Part shown: positions 6,559 through 13,130 of the stretch, piece by piece | Numbering within the stretch: position 1 is the stretch's first letter | Layout of the letters: each line of letters opens with the position of its first letter | Assembly: GCA_013138755.1 (NCBI GenBank) | Contig: WTCC01000028.1 | Coordinates: 1-13,477, forward strand | Reading direction: 5' to 3' | From: Gammaproteobacteria bacterium | GTDB taxonomy: Bacteria; Pseudomonadota; Gammaproteobacteria; SZUA-229 | Length of the DNA stretch: 13,477 nt | Notes under the pieces: model-generated | Databases searched by the model: none | The model's input: the letters and a program-made list of their open reading frames with translations, nothing else | What the model was told of the DNA's origin: nothing | Made by a program: the position numbers and the translations under genes

Positions 6559-7815
6559 ATGAACGAGTTACATACAACACCATTTTTATTCCTGTTTCTA
6601 AGCATGTTGATAATATCAACTATGATGCGTTTGTACCTGTCGCAACGCCAGATAAACCATGTTTCAGGGCACCGCTCAAAAGTACCAGAATCATTTGCTG
6701 ATAATATATCTCTTGAAGACCACCAGAAGGCCGCCGACTACACGACAACAAAAATCAAATTTGGCCGTTTGCCTTTATTCTATGAAGTTATTCTATTACT
6801 TATCTGGACACTGGGTGGCGGCCTGGACTGGCTGGACAGGAATGTTATAGCACTTGAACTCAGCCCCATCTTTACCGGCATTGCTGTTATTCTGGTTTTT
6901 AGCTTCATATCATCAATGCTCGAACTGCCATTTTCAATTTACAGTACTTTTGTTATCGAAGAAAAGTTTGGCTTTAACCGCACCACAATAAAAACTTTTA
7001 TCACCGATATGGTTAAAGGCAGCCTGCTTGGCCTGATTATTGGTGTTCCATTACTGTACGTCATTTTATGGTTGATGGAGCGGGCCGGGGATCCGTGGTG
7101 GATATATACCTGGTTAGTCATTAGTGGTTTTAGTCTGTTTATGATGTGGATATATCCAACCTGGATCGCACCAATATTCAATAAATTCGAACCCATGGAA
7201 GAAGGCGAAACACTAAACCGTATCAACAGTCTTTTAAACCGCTGTGGTTTTAACAGCAACGGCATTTTTGTGATTGATGGCTCTAAACGCTCATCGCACG
7301 GCAATGCTTATTTTTCAGGTTTTGGTCGTAACAAACGCATCGTATTTTTCGACACTTTATTAAAAATGCTTAGTGATGATGAACTCGAAGCCGTACTTGC
7401 CCACGAACTGGGACACTTTAAGAAAAAACATATTATAAAAGGCATGGCTATTTCATTTGCAACAACCCTGGTGGCGCTTGCAGTATTAGCCTGGTTAATG
7501 AAAGCAGAATGGTTCTACACATCTTTGGGTGTTAGCCAAACTTCAACCTACATGGCATTATTACTATTTACTTTAGTTATGCCTGCTTTCACTTTTGTTT
7601 TCCAGCCCTTATTCAGTATATTTTCACGTAAAAATGAATTTGAAGCCGATGCTTTTGCTGCACAGCAAACCGATGCAAAACACCTTATTCATGCACTTGT
7701 TGATATGTACCGCGAAAACGCAAGTACATTAACACCCGACCCCTTATATTCTGCATTCTATGATTCTCACCCACCTGCACCGGTAAGGATTGCACACTTG
7801 AACGCTCACGCGTAA
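6559..7815 (+). CDS. M48 (Ste24/CAAX protease 1-like) integral membrane zinc metalloprotease
   Basis: This is a 418-residue polytopic inner-membrane protein. Hydrophobic helices lie near 8-25, 73-90, 102-122, 154-174, 181-203, 295-313 and 329-351. The zinc site is complete: HELGH at 282-286, and the third ligand E360 in the downstream ExxxD motif (NEFEADAF). YFSGFGRNKRIVFFDTLL before HExxH and YDSHPP near the C-terminus are further M48A/Ste24 hallmarks. Bacterial members are thought to degrade or trim membrane proteins; the natural substrates are unknown, and CAAX processing is not expected in bacteria. The start has AAAGAG six bases upstream. The cytochrome gene follows after only 23 nt, indicating an operon. 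Confidence 0.9.
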   Translation: MNELHTTPFLFLFLSMLIISTMMRLYLSQRQINHVSGHRSKVPESFADNISLEDHQKAADYTTTKIKFGRLPLFYEVILLLIWTLGGGLDWLDRNVIALELSPIFTGIAVILVFSFISSMLELPFSIYSTFVIEEKFGFNRTTIKTFITDMVKGSLLGLIIGVPLLYVILWLMERAGDPWWIYTWLVISGFSLFMMWIYPTWIAPIFNKFEPMEEGETLNRINSLLNRCGFNSNGIFVIDGSKRSSHGNAYFSGFGRNKRIVFFDTLLKMLSDDELEAVLAHELGHFKKKHIIKGMAISFATTLVALAVLAWLMKAEWFYTSLGVSQTSTYMALLLFTLVMPAFTFVFQPLFSIFSRKNEFEADAFAAQQTDAKHLIHALVDMYRENASTLTPDPLYSAFYDSHPPAPVRIAHLNAHA

Positions 7816-7838
7816 TAAAAAACTTTAGAGGATAACTT

Positions 7839-8147
7839 ATGAAAACATTAACCACCAATTCAATTAAAAGCCTGTTGCTTTTATCTGCAATCAGTATAAG
7901 TAATATCGCCTGTGCTGATGGTGAAGAAATTACTGACCCAATTACACACGGTGAAAAAACACATAATAATCATTGTTACAAATGCCATACAGATGATGTT
8001 TATAAACGTGATAATCGTTTTGTTAAATCAATCGATGCATTAAGTCAACAGGTTGTCCGCTGTAAAGATGGCAACAATGTGCCATGGTTTGATGAAGATA
8101 CCGACGCTGTTGTGCAGTTCCTGAATAAAAAATATTATCGGTTCTGA
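7839..8147 (+). CDS. Small periplasmic monohaem cytochrome c without a Met ligand
   Basis: This is a 102-residue precursor. A signal peptide (residues 1-26, ending SNIACA) precedes a ~76-residue mature protein with one haem c motif, C46-Y-K-C49-H50. The only methionine is the initiator, so the usual distal Met ligand is absent. The His residues at 37, 42 and 45 all precede the CxxCH motif. A single further cysteine (C75, in QQVVRCKDGNNVPWFDE) and a C-terminal LNKKYYRF complete it. Small cytochromes with this WFD...LN..YYrF ending occur in proteobacteria. I do not know a proven function, but electron transfer or ligand binding are possibilities. A good Shine-Dalgarno (AGAGGAT) and the 23-nt spacing place it in the M48 protease operon. 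Confidence 0.85.
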   Translation: MKTLTTNSIKSLLLLSAISISNIACADGEEITDPITHGEKTHNNHCYKCHTDDVYKRDNRFVKSIDALSQQVVRCKDGNNVPWFDEDTDAVVQFLNKKYYRF

Positions 8148-8158
8148 AGAACAGAGTA

Positions 8159-8224
8159 ATGACTAAAGCAGATTCACAACAATGTAGCAATCTATCAGCT
8201 TATGATAAAGCGCCTAATCTTTAA
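8159..8224 (+). CDS. 21-codon ORF ahead of rsgA (leader peptide or gene remnant)
   Basis: ATG at 8159 to TAA at 8222-8224 encodes MTKADSQQCSNLSAYDKAPNL. It fills most of the 88-nt gap between the cytochrome gene and rsgA and ends 11 nt before the rsgA start. Only a poor GAAGAACAGAG-type ribosome site precedes it. The composition is loosely like the N-terminus of pterin-4a-carbinolamine dehydratases (MTxLxxxxCxxC...APxL). I recall such a gene near rsgA in some gammaproteobacteria, so it could be a deletion remnant. It could equally be chance. I cannot assign a function. Confidence 0.2.
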   Translation: MTKADSQQCSNLSAYDKAPNL

Positions 8225-8235
8225 GTTTTTTCCGC

Positions 8236-9261
8236 ATGGCAAAACGTAAACTATCCAAACAACAACAACGTCGTATTGCTTCACAACAAAAAAACAAAAT
8301 AAAAGATGACCAGCTACAGAATAACAAATCACCGATAGATGAATCCAGCACGCAAACAGCACGTGTCGTCAGTCATCATGGCCGCCAGCTATTTGCTGAA
8401 ACCGAGGACCTGGAAATAATAAAATGCAAAATCAGGCAGAATTTGGGAGATATTGCCTGCGGTGACCATGTTCTGGTACAGCAGACACAGGAAAAAACTC
8501 AATTACAGGCCGGTGATACACAAAACGTTGTTGTAGCGATAAAGCAACGAACAAACCTGCTGCTAAAAACAGGTTTTGCAGGCGCGACAAAACCCGTGGC
8601 GGCGAATATAGGACAGATACTTATTGTCACTGCAATAAGGCCAAAGCCAAACCCCTATCTTATCGACAGATATCTAACGGCAGCTGAAAATCTGCCCGCA
8701 AAAGCACTGCTTGTCATTAACAAAATCGATTTAATTGACTCTGCAACACAACAAATTGCTGAAGATTTAACTTCGTTATACCAGAGTATCGGCTATCGTG
8801 TGATTAGCACCAGCATAAAACAAAACATCGGTATAGATGAACTGTCTGAGGCATTAAGCAATACCACCAGCATACTTGTTGGTTTATCCGGTGTTGGCAA
8901 ATCATCTATCGTTAAGGCTATTTTGCCAAAAGAAGAAATAAAAATTGGCGAAACCTCCGAAGCAAGCGGAGAAGGCAAACACACAACAACTGTATCTGCA
9001 CTCTATCACCTAAAAGATAGTGGCATTATTATCGATTCACCTGGTGTACGTGACTTTACGCCCATTAACAAAAGTCAGGATGAAATCACCCATGGCTTTA
9101 TTGATGTAAGACAGTTTAACGGTGCCTGTAAATTCAGCAACTGCAGCCACCAGAATGAACCCGGCTGCGCGATGAAACAGGCTGTTAGTGATGGCAGACT
9201 AAACGAACAACGGTTTAATAACTATCTTCGTCTGCTTAAAGAATTTAATGAAAAAGAATAA
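8236..9261 (+). CDS. rsgA: Ribosome small-subunit-dependent GTPase A
   Basis: This is a 341-residue cytosolic GTPase with circularly permuted motifs in the order G4 (NKID, 162-165), G1 (GLSGVGKSS, 216-224), G2 (GKHTTT, 247-252), G3 (DSPG, 267-270). A basic N-terminal tail (MAKRKLSKQQQRR) leads into an OB-fold domain (about 40-105). A C-terminal zinc knuckle uses C298, C303, H305 and C311. RsgA checks late 30S maturation and releases RbfA; GTP hydrolysis is stimulated by the 30S subunit. No Shine-Dalgarno precedes the ATG (TTTTTTCCGC upstream), so translation initiation may be weak or coupled to the preceding small ORF. It converges on the EEP lipoprotein gene across a strong inverted repeat. 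Confidence 0.96.
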   Translation: MAKRKLSKQQQRRIASQQKNKIKDDQLQNNKSPIDESSTQTARVVSHHGRQLFAETEDLEIIKCKIRQNLGDIACGDHVLVQQTQEKTQLQAGDTQNVVVAIKQRTNLLLKTGFAGATKPVAANIGQILIVTAIRPKPNPYLIDRYLTAAENLPAKALLVINKIDLIDSATQQIAEDLTSLYQSIGYRVISTSIKQNIGIDELSEALSNTTSILVGLSGVGKSSIVKAILPKEEIKIGETSEASGEGKHTTTVSALYHLKDSGIIIDSPGVRDFTPINKSQDEITHGFIDVRQFNGACKFSNCSHQNEPGCAMKQAVSDGRLNEQRFNNYLRLLKEFNEKE

Positions 9262-9264
9262 TTA

Positions 9265-9304
9265 TTTTTCCACAGATGGTCGTTCCTGCGCATCTGTGGA
9301 AAAA
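9265..9304. repeat. Perfect 14-bp inverted repeat between convergent genes
   Basis: Arms TTTTTCCACAGATG (9265-9278) and CATCTGTGGAAAAA (9291-9304) enclose a 12-nt loop. It fills almost the whole 49-nt gap between the stops of rsgA (9261) and the EEP gene (9311). On both strands the T-run is at the 5' arm and the A-run at the 3' arm. It therefore lacks the trailing U-tract of an intrinsic terminator, although its position suggests a bidirectional termination or 3'-end-stabilising role. The arms contain two inverted TTTTCCACA 9-mers, relaxed DnaA-box-like. Confidence 0.75.
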
Positions 9305-9310
9305 ACGCTT

Positions 9311-10171
9311 TTAAAGAATTTCAGATTTCAACCTAAAGTTAACCGATATAGGATTATGATCTGAAGAAGAAACCTGCAATACCCGGTTACTGACCAGCTC
9401 TAATTGCCGATAAAAAACATGATCAATCGCATTACCAAAAACATGCGTTTTATTATTCACCGGGTATTCAATATTCGACAACGATAATTTGTTAATTAAC
9501 TCACTCACTTCTATCATTCGATCATCACTCCAGCTGTTAAAATCACCGGCAACAATCATAGGCCCATCATGAGATTTTACCGCATCGTATAATCTTTCCA
9601 TTTGCTGACGATATAAACTTACACCAAAAGTAAAATTAATTCCGTGAATATTAGCCACTAAAAGTCGCTTTTTAGAGCCTTCAATTGTGTAGTAACTTAC
9701 CAGTGTTGATTTTGGAATTTGAATCAATGGTTCTTCAACCTTAAAGCCGCAACTATAAACTGCATCTGCACCAGCCACAGTCATCACACCAGCCGCTGTC
9801 CCATTAAAATGAAACGCCGTATTCATTACCCAGTTAAAATCGTGTTGTTCTAATAACGCGGTTAATTCCTCATCCAGCATGGCTTCCTGGATTGTCATTA
9901 GATCATGACTTTGTGCAAAACCAGATAAATCCTGCTGCCAGTTTTCACCATTTCCCTTGTAAATATTCCAGTTTAAAAAAGCAATATTTTCAGGATTAAG
10001 TCCCTGAGTTAAAATCTTTTTTTCATTTTTTACAGAGCTAAGCTCACATGACTGTAATTCATTACTGCTGGCTACCGCATTTGATATGAGCTGCACCCTG
10101 TTATTTATAGAAACACAGGATACCAGTAATGCTAACAAAAGCATCAATATAAAATATTTAGAGAGTCTCAT
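9311..10171 (-). CDS. Endonuclease/exonuclease/phosphatase-family lipoprotein
   Basis: The product is 286 residues. The N-terminus is a lipoprotein signal: a short basic start, a Leu-rich core and lipobox LVSC with C19 as the likely lipidated residue. The rest is an EEP (DNase I/exonuclease III/sphingomyelinase) domain with its catalytic motifs in order: NWNIYKG (67-73), IQEAM with E96, ANIHG with H176, GDFNSW with D210 and N212, IDH with D250 and H251, and SSDHNP with D271 and H272. All expected metal and catalytic residues are present, so it should be an active metal-dependent phosphodiesterase on the periplasmic side. The substrate (phospholipid head group, nucleic acid or other) is unknown. 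It is divergent from a cardiolipin synthase gene; E. coli pairs an EEP gene (ybhP) with clsB. Confidence 0.85.
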   Translation of the reverse strand: MRLSKYFILMLLLALLVSCVSINNRVQLISNAVASSNELQSCELSSVKNEKKILTQGLNPENIAFLNWNIYKGNGENWQQDLSGFAQSHDLMTIQEAMLDEELTALLEQHDFNWVMNTAFHFNGTAAGVMTVAGADAVYSCGFKVEEPLIQIPKSTLVSYYTIEGSKKRLLVANIHGINFTFGVSLYRQQMERLYDAVKSHDGPMIVAGDFNSWSDDRMIEVSELINKLSLSNIEYPVNNKTHVFGNAIDHVFYRQLELVSNRVLQVSSSDHNPISVNFRLKSEIL

Positions 10172-10349
10172 CGCATTGAATATTTATACAATAAAAAGAT
10201 ATGTTTAATCTTAGAACATGTGGATAAAATTAAAAATCTCAAGTATCAGACAGGCAAAAGCTTCAATAAGTTTCTGTGTATAATCAATATGATACAAAGA
10301 AGCACTAAATCAGTTCACACAAGCAATATCTTTTAACAATCTATACAGC
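10172..10349. promoter_or_regulatory. Divergent promoter region of the EEP lipoprotein and clsC-like genes
   Basis: This AT-rich 178-bp region separates the two divergent genes. On the plus strand TATAAT (10279-10284) is a perfect -10, but no good -35 lies 16-18 bp upstream. It would give a ~60-nt leader to the GTG at 10350. A perfect DnaA-box 9-mer (TGTGGATAA, 10219-10227, minus-strand TTATCCACA) lies in the same region. No clear Shine-Dalgarno sequence precedes either gene. Confidence 0.35.
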
Positions 10350-11747
10350 GTGATTAATAACAAAAATCAATCTGGTTTTTATTTACTAAGCGATAATACT
10401 GATGCCTTTGTGGCACGGTTCGCCATGGCAACCATCGCTGAAAAAACGCTGGATATTCAGTATTACATTATGCATAACGATGCCAGTGGACAATATCTGG
10501 CCTATGCCATTCTGTCTGCGGCAGACCGTGGTGTCTATGTTCGTATCCTGGTAGATGATATCAATTTATCAGGACGTGATAATAATTTAAAAATGCTTAG
10601 CCAGCATGAAAACATTGAAATACGTATTTTTAACCCACTTTCAAATCGTGAGTGGTTTAGAAATATAGAACTTATTATAAACCTGAATAAAGCCGGCAGG
10701 CGCATGCATAACAAAACCTTTGTAACTGATAATTCTGTAGCCATCATTGGTGGCAGAAATATTGGTGATGAATATTTTGATGACAGGCACAGTTTAAATT
10801 TTGTTGACCTGGATTTATTAACTACAGGTCCAATTGTCAACGAGGTTACACAAAGTTTTAACGACTACTGGAACAGCCACTGGGCAACACCTGTCGAAAA
10901 CCTGAGCAAAATAAAAGTTGTAAAAAAACAACTCATGAACATTCGAAGCAAATTAAGAGACAAATGGTTTCAGGCCAGGAACACTGAATACTTTCAGTCA
11001 TTACAACAGTCAGACTTAACACAGAAAATAATCAACAAACAAATTCCTTTTATCTGGGCTAAAGCCAGGTTATTTTATGATGACCCGGAAAAGTTAAATA
11101 AAAGTGCCGAAGAAACTAAAATTCACTTTTCCACACAGATCAGGCCATATTTTGAACATGCAAAACATGAACTATTAATCGCCTCACCCTATTTTGTACC
11201 GGGTCACACAGGATCACTGTGGTTTAAAAACAAACAGAAACAAGGAACCCAGATAACAATATTAACCAATTCACTTGCAGCCACTGATGTTATTGCTGTG
11301 CATGCGGGCTACAAAAAATACCGGGAAGATCTGCTTAAAGCAGGCATTAAGGTCTTCGAATTAAAACCAACAGCAAAATTTTTGCATTCAAAAGTAAAAC
11401 GATTAATAGAAGGTGCATCAAGTGCCAGCCTGCACGCAAAGTACATGGTTATTGACCAGCAGTATGTTTTTATTGGCTCAGCGAATATTGACCCACGCTC
11501 CAAAGCTTTAAACACGGAGATTGGTATCATGGTTGATAGCAAAGAACTTGCCCAGCAAACAGCTAAGTTATTCTATAAAGCAACATCACTCGAAAACAGT
11601 TATCAGTTATTAATGGACAACAAATTAACCTGGTTAACTGAAGAAAATAAAAATCAGATTCGATATTTTCAGGAACCTAAAGCCGGTTTTCTGAGAAAGG
11701 CGGGGGTTTTTATTTTAAGCCTGTTACCTTTCGAAAGCCTGCTTTAA
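10350..11747 (+). CDS. clsC: ClsC-like cardiolipin synthase (phospholipase D superfamily)
   Basis: The product is 465 residues with two HKD catalytic motifs: H120-x-K122-x4-D127 (MHNKTFVTD) and H362-x-K364-x4-D369 (LHAKYMVID). Each is followed by a glycine/serine segment (GGRNIGD, GSANIDPRS). The whole protein resembles E. coli ClsC/YmdC: an N-terminal SGFYLLSDNTDAF region, IWAKARLFYDDP, ILTNSLAATDVIAVHAGY, and a C-terminal LSLLPFESLL. ClsC condenses phosphatidylethanolamine with phosphatidylglycerol to make cardiolipin. Its E. coli partner gene ymdB is not next to it here. Translation must begin at GTG, since no other start exists in the open frame back to 10293. There is no signal peptide or obvious Shine-Dalgarno sequence. 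It is divergent from the EEP lipoprotein gene. Confidence 0.85.
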   Translation: MINNKNQSGFYLLSDNTDAFVARFAMATIAEKTLDIQYYIMHNDASGQYLAYAILSAADRGVYVRILVDDINLSGRDNNLKMLSQHENIEIRIFNPLSNREWFRNIELIINLNKAGRRMHNKTFVTDNSVAIIGGRNIGDEYFDDRHSLNFVDLDLLTTGPIVNEVTQSFNDYWNSHWATPVENLSKIKVVKKQLMNIRSKLRDKWFQARNTEYFQSLQQSDLTQKIINKQIPFIWAKARLFYDDPEKLNKSAEETKIHFSTQIRPYFEHAKHELLIASPYFVPGHTGSLWFKNKQKQGTQITILTNSLAATDVIAVHAGYKKYREDLLKAGIKVFELKPTAKFLHSKVKRLIEGASSASLHAKYMVIDQQYVFIGSANIDPRSKALNTEIGIMVDSKELAQQTAKLFYKATSLENSYQLLMDNKLTWLTEENKNQIRYFQEPKAGFLRKAGVFILSLLPFESLL

Positions 11748-11802
11748 AAACGCCTCTATTAATTAATCTATAGTAGTTTCAGGCCTAATCTGATACATAA
11801 GG

Positions 11803-12000
11803 TTAGCTCTGTAGACCCGCACGCACCCTAAAGCAGACCCACAAGAATTTGTGGTTTAACTTTTCACCACACTCTCGTGAAGGCCTCATATGCTGCATGA
11901 ACGGACTCTCAATGATTTCTGCTGAACTTACCTTGTCGAAATCATACATTCCTTTTTTTTGATTGACATCATGATATCTTTTAATGAATCGCGTTAGCAT
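11803..12000 (-). CDS. Hypothetical 65-residue protein (doubtful)
   Basis: The ATG-initiated frame encodes a basic, Cys-containing peptide starting MLTRFIKRYHDVNQKKG and ending FRVRAGLQS. There is no signal peptide, membrane segment or motif I recognise, and the ribosome site is poor. The amino-acid composition is not obviously spurious, and nothing else occupies this space. It could be a small orphan gene or a fragment of a lost one, but chance is the default explanation. Confidence 0.2.
   Translation of the reverse strand: MLTRFIKRYHDVNQKKGMYDFDKVSSAEIIESPFMQHMRPSRECGEKLNHKFLWVCFRVRAGLQS
11839..11854 (+). terminator. Weak hairpin downstream of clsC
   Basis: The hairpin CCACAA-GAAT-TTGTGG is perfectly paired and followed by TTTAACTTTT, 92 nt after the clsC stop. 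It could act as a weak intrinsic terminator. The U-tract is interrupted and the distance is long. Confidence 0.35.
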
Positions 12001-12047
12001 TTACTTAAATAATTAATTTACTACATATACAATCTTTAGGATAAGCA

Positions 12048-12503
12048 ATGAAACTATATAAATTATCTCAGCGGATAGTATTACTCGTGGTTTTCACACT
12101 GCCATTTGCAGTGTTTGCAGGTAAATATCCACAAGTTGTGATGGATGCTGTAGCTGCCGCAAAAAAGGCGACTCCGGTGGTGACCCTTCAACAGTTCAAG
12201 GCAGCCATAGATGACTCGACAATATGGATAGTAGATGTACGTGAACCTGACGAATTTGCAGCCGGGCATGTACGCAGTGCTATAAATATTCCCAGAGGTG
12301 TCATTGAGTTTAAGATATGGAAGAAAGTAGGATATCCCAATAAGACCAATACGGACCAGAAGATGTACCTCTACTGCAAGTCAGGTGGTCGCTGCGCCCT
12401 GGCTGCTAAGTCGCTGCGCGACCTGGGTTTCACAGAGGTTTATCGTTCCGACTTGAATATTAAGAAATGGGTTGAAGCAGGTAACGTCCTTATTAAAGAA
12501 TAA
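12048..12503 (+). CDS. Periplasmic single-domain rhodanese
   Basis: This is a 151-residue precursor. A signal peptide (1-24, VLLVVFTLPFAVFA, cleaved before GKYPQ) leads to one rhodanese domain (about 44-150). WIVDVREPDEFAAGHVRSAI carries the conserved DxRxxxEF...GH signature. The active loop C110-KSGG-R115 holds the persulfide-forming cysteine, with a second cysteine (C116) directly after. Six-residue CxxxxR loops are typical of sulfurtransferases, not of Cdc25-like phosphatases. Export suggests handling of sulfane sulfur in the periplasm; the partner is not evident from the neighbourhood. AGGAT lies six bases before the ATG. It stands alone, converging on tadA. Confidence 0.9.
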   Translation: MKLYKLSQRIVLLVVFTLPFAVFAGKYPQVVMDAVAAAKKATPVVTLQQFKAAIDDSTIWIVDVREPDEFAAGHVRSAINIPRGVIEFKIWKKVGYPNKTNTDQKMYLYCKSGGRCALAAKSLRDLGFTEVYRSDLNIKKWVEAGNVLIKE

Positions 12504-12531
12504 TCAGACAAGTAAACCTCATTACTGTCGA

Positions 12532-12565
12532 TAAGTTAATCAAATGAGCATTATTGGTTAACTTA
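12532..12565. terminator. 12-bp hairpin between rhodanese and tadA
   Basis: Arms 12532-12543 and 12554-12565 (core AAGTTAA/TTAACTT) pair over 12 bp with one G-U wobble on the plus strand, leaving a 10-nt loop. It lies 28 nt after the rhodanese stop, between convergent genes. It has no trailing U-tract, so it may be a 3'-end stabiliser and not a true intrinsic terminator. Confidence 0.4.
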
Positions 12566-12659
12566 AGACTGTATTCACCGCCAGACTATATAGAACACAT
12601 ACCTCATACTCTCAGACAAGATTTGAGCTACAACAGATTAATTATTCACTTTCCCACTA

Positions 12660-13118
12660 CTATTTTCTTCTGGATAGAAAAAATTCCTGCAATAAAATTT
12701 TACTTTCTTCAGCCAGTACACCAGATTCCACTTCGAAAACATGATTATGCTGATTAGCTTCCAGTAAGTTAAAGGCACCACCTAATGCACCGGTACGTGG
12801 CTCTGATGCGCCATAAATCACTTTTGAAACACGCGCATGAATCATTGCGCCAACGCACATTGAACATGGCTCCAGGGTGACATACATTTTTGTATCAATA
12901 AGACGGTAGTTATTGAGTTTTTTCCCTGCCTCACGTAGTGCCATTATTTCAGCATGTGAAGTTGCATCATGACTTGAGATAGGCTGGTTCCAGCCTTCGG
13001 CAATTAACTCATCATCCTTAACAATGACAGCACCAACTGGAACCTCACCTGCTGCTTCTGCTTTGCGTGCAAGCTCTATCGCCTTTTCCATCCACTTAGT
13101 ATCAGTTTCAGTACTCAT
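12660..13118 (-). CDS. tadA: tRNA-specific adenosine deaminase
   Basis: This 152-residue cytosolic zinc deaminase converts adenosine 34 of tRNA-Arg(ACG) to inosine, allowing wobble decoding of CGN codons. The active site is complete: H55-A-E57 (SHAEIMA) for zinc and proton transfer, and P84-C85-S-M-C88 (LEPCSMCVGAMIHARV) for zinc. VPVGAVIV near residue 27-33 and the TGALGGAFNLL segment are further family marks. Length is normal. It has no clear Shine-Dalgarno sequence. The ATG lies 12 nt from the edge of a 158-nt palindromic element that separates it from guaA, so it may not be translationally linked to guaA. Confidence 0.96.
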   Translation of the reverse strand: MSTETDTKWMEKAIELARKAEAAGEVPVGAVIVKDDELIAEGWNQPISSHDATSHAEIMALREAGKKLNNYRLIDTKMYVTLEPCSMCVGAMIHARVSKVIYGASEPRTGALGGAFNLLEANQHNHVFEVESGVLAEESKILLQEFFLSRRK

Positions 13119-13130
13119 AAATTAAGATGC

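Larger units (their letters stand above)
11748..12047. other. 300-bp intergenic region between clsC and the secreted rhodanese
   Basis: No gene can be assigned with confidence. The region holds a perfect 6-bp hairpin at 11839-11854. It also holds a 65-codon minus-strand open frame (11803-12000) with no recognisable domain. A consensus-like -35 (TTGACA, 11963-11968) lacks a well-placed -10. An AT-rich stretch runs into AGGAT, the ribosome site of the rhodanese at 12048. Confidence 0.5.

Noticed and set aside
7839..8147. Lipoprotein signal in the cytochrome (IAC near residue 25)
   Set aside because: The -3 position is Asn, not Leu/Val/Ile, and an ACA-type signal peptidase I site fits better.
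12554..12757. Plus-strand 67-codon open frame
   Set aside because: It overlaps the 3' end of tadA on the other strand, has no ribosome site and no recognisable motif.
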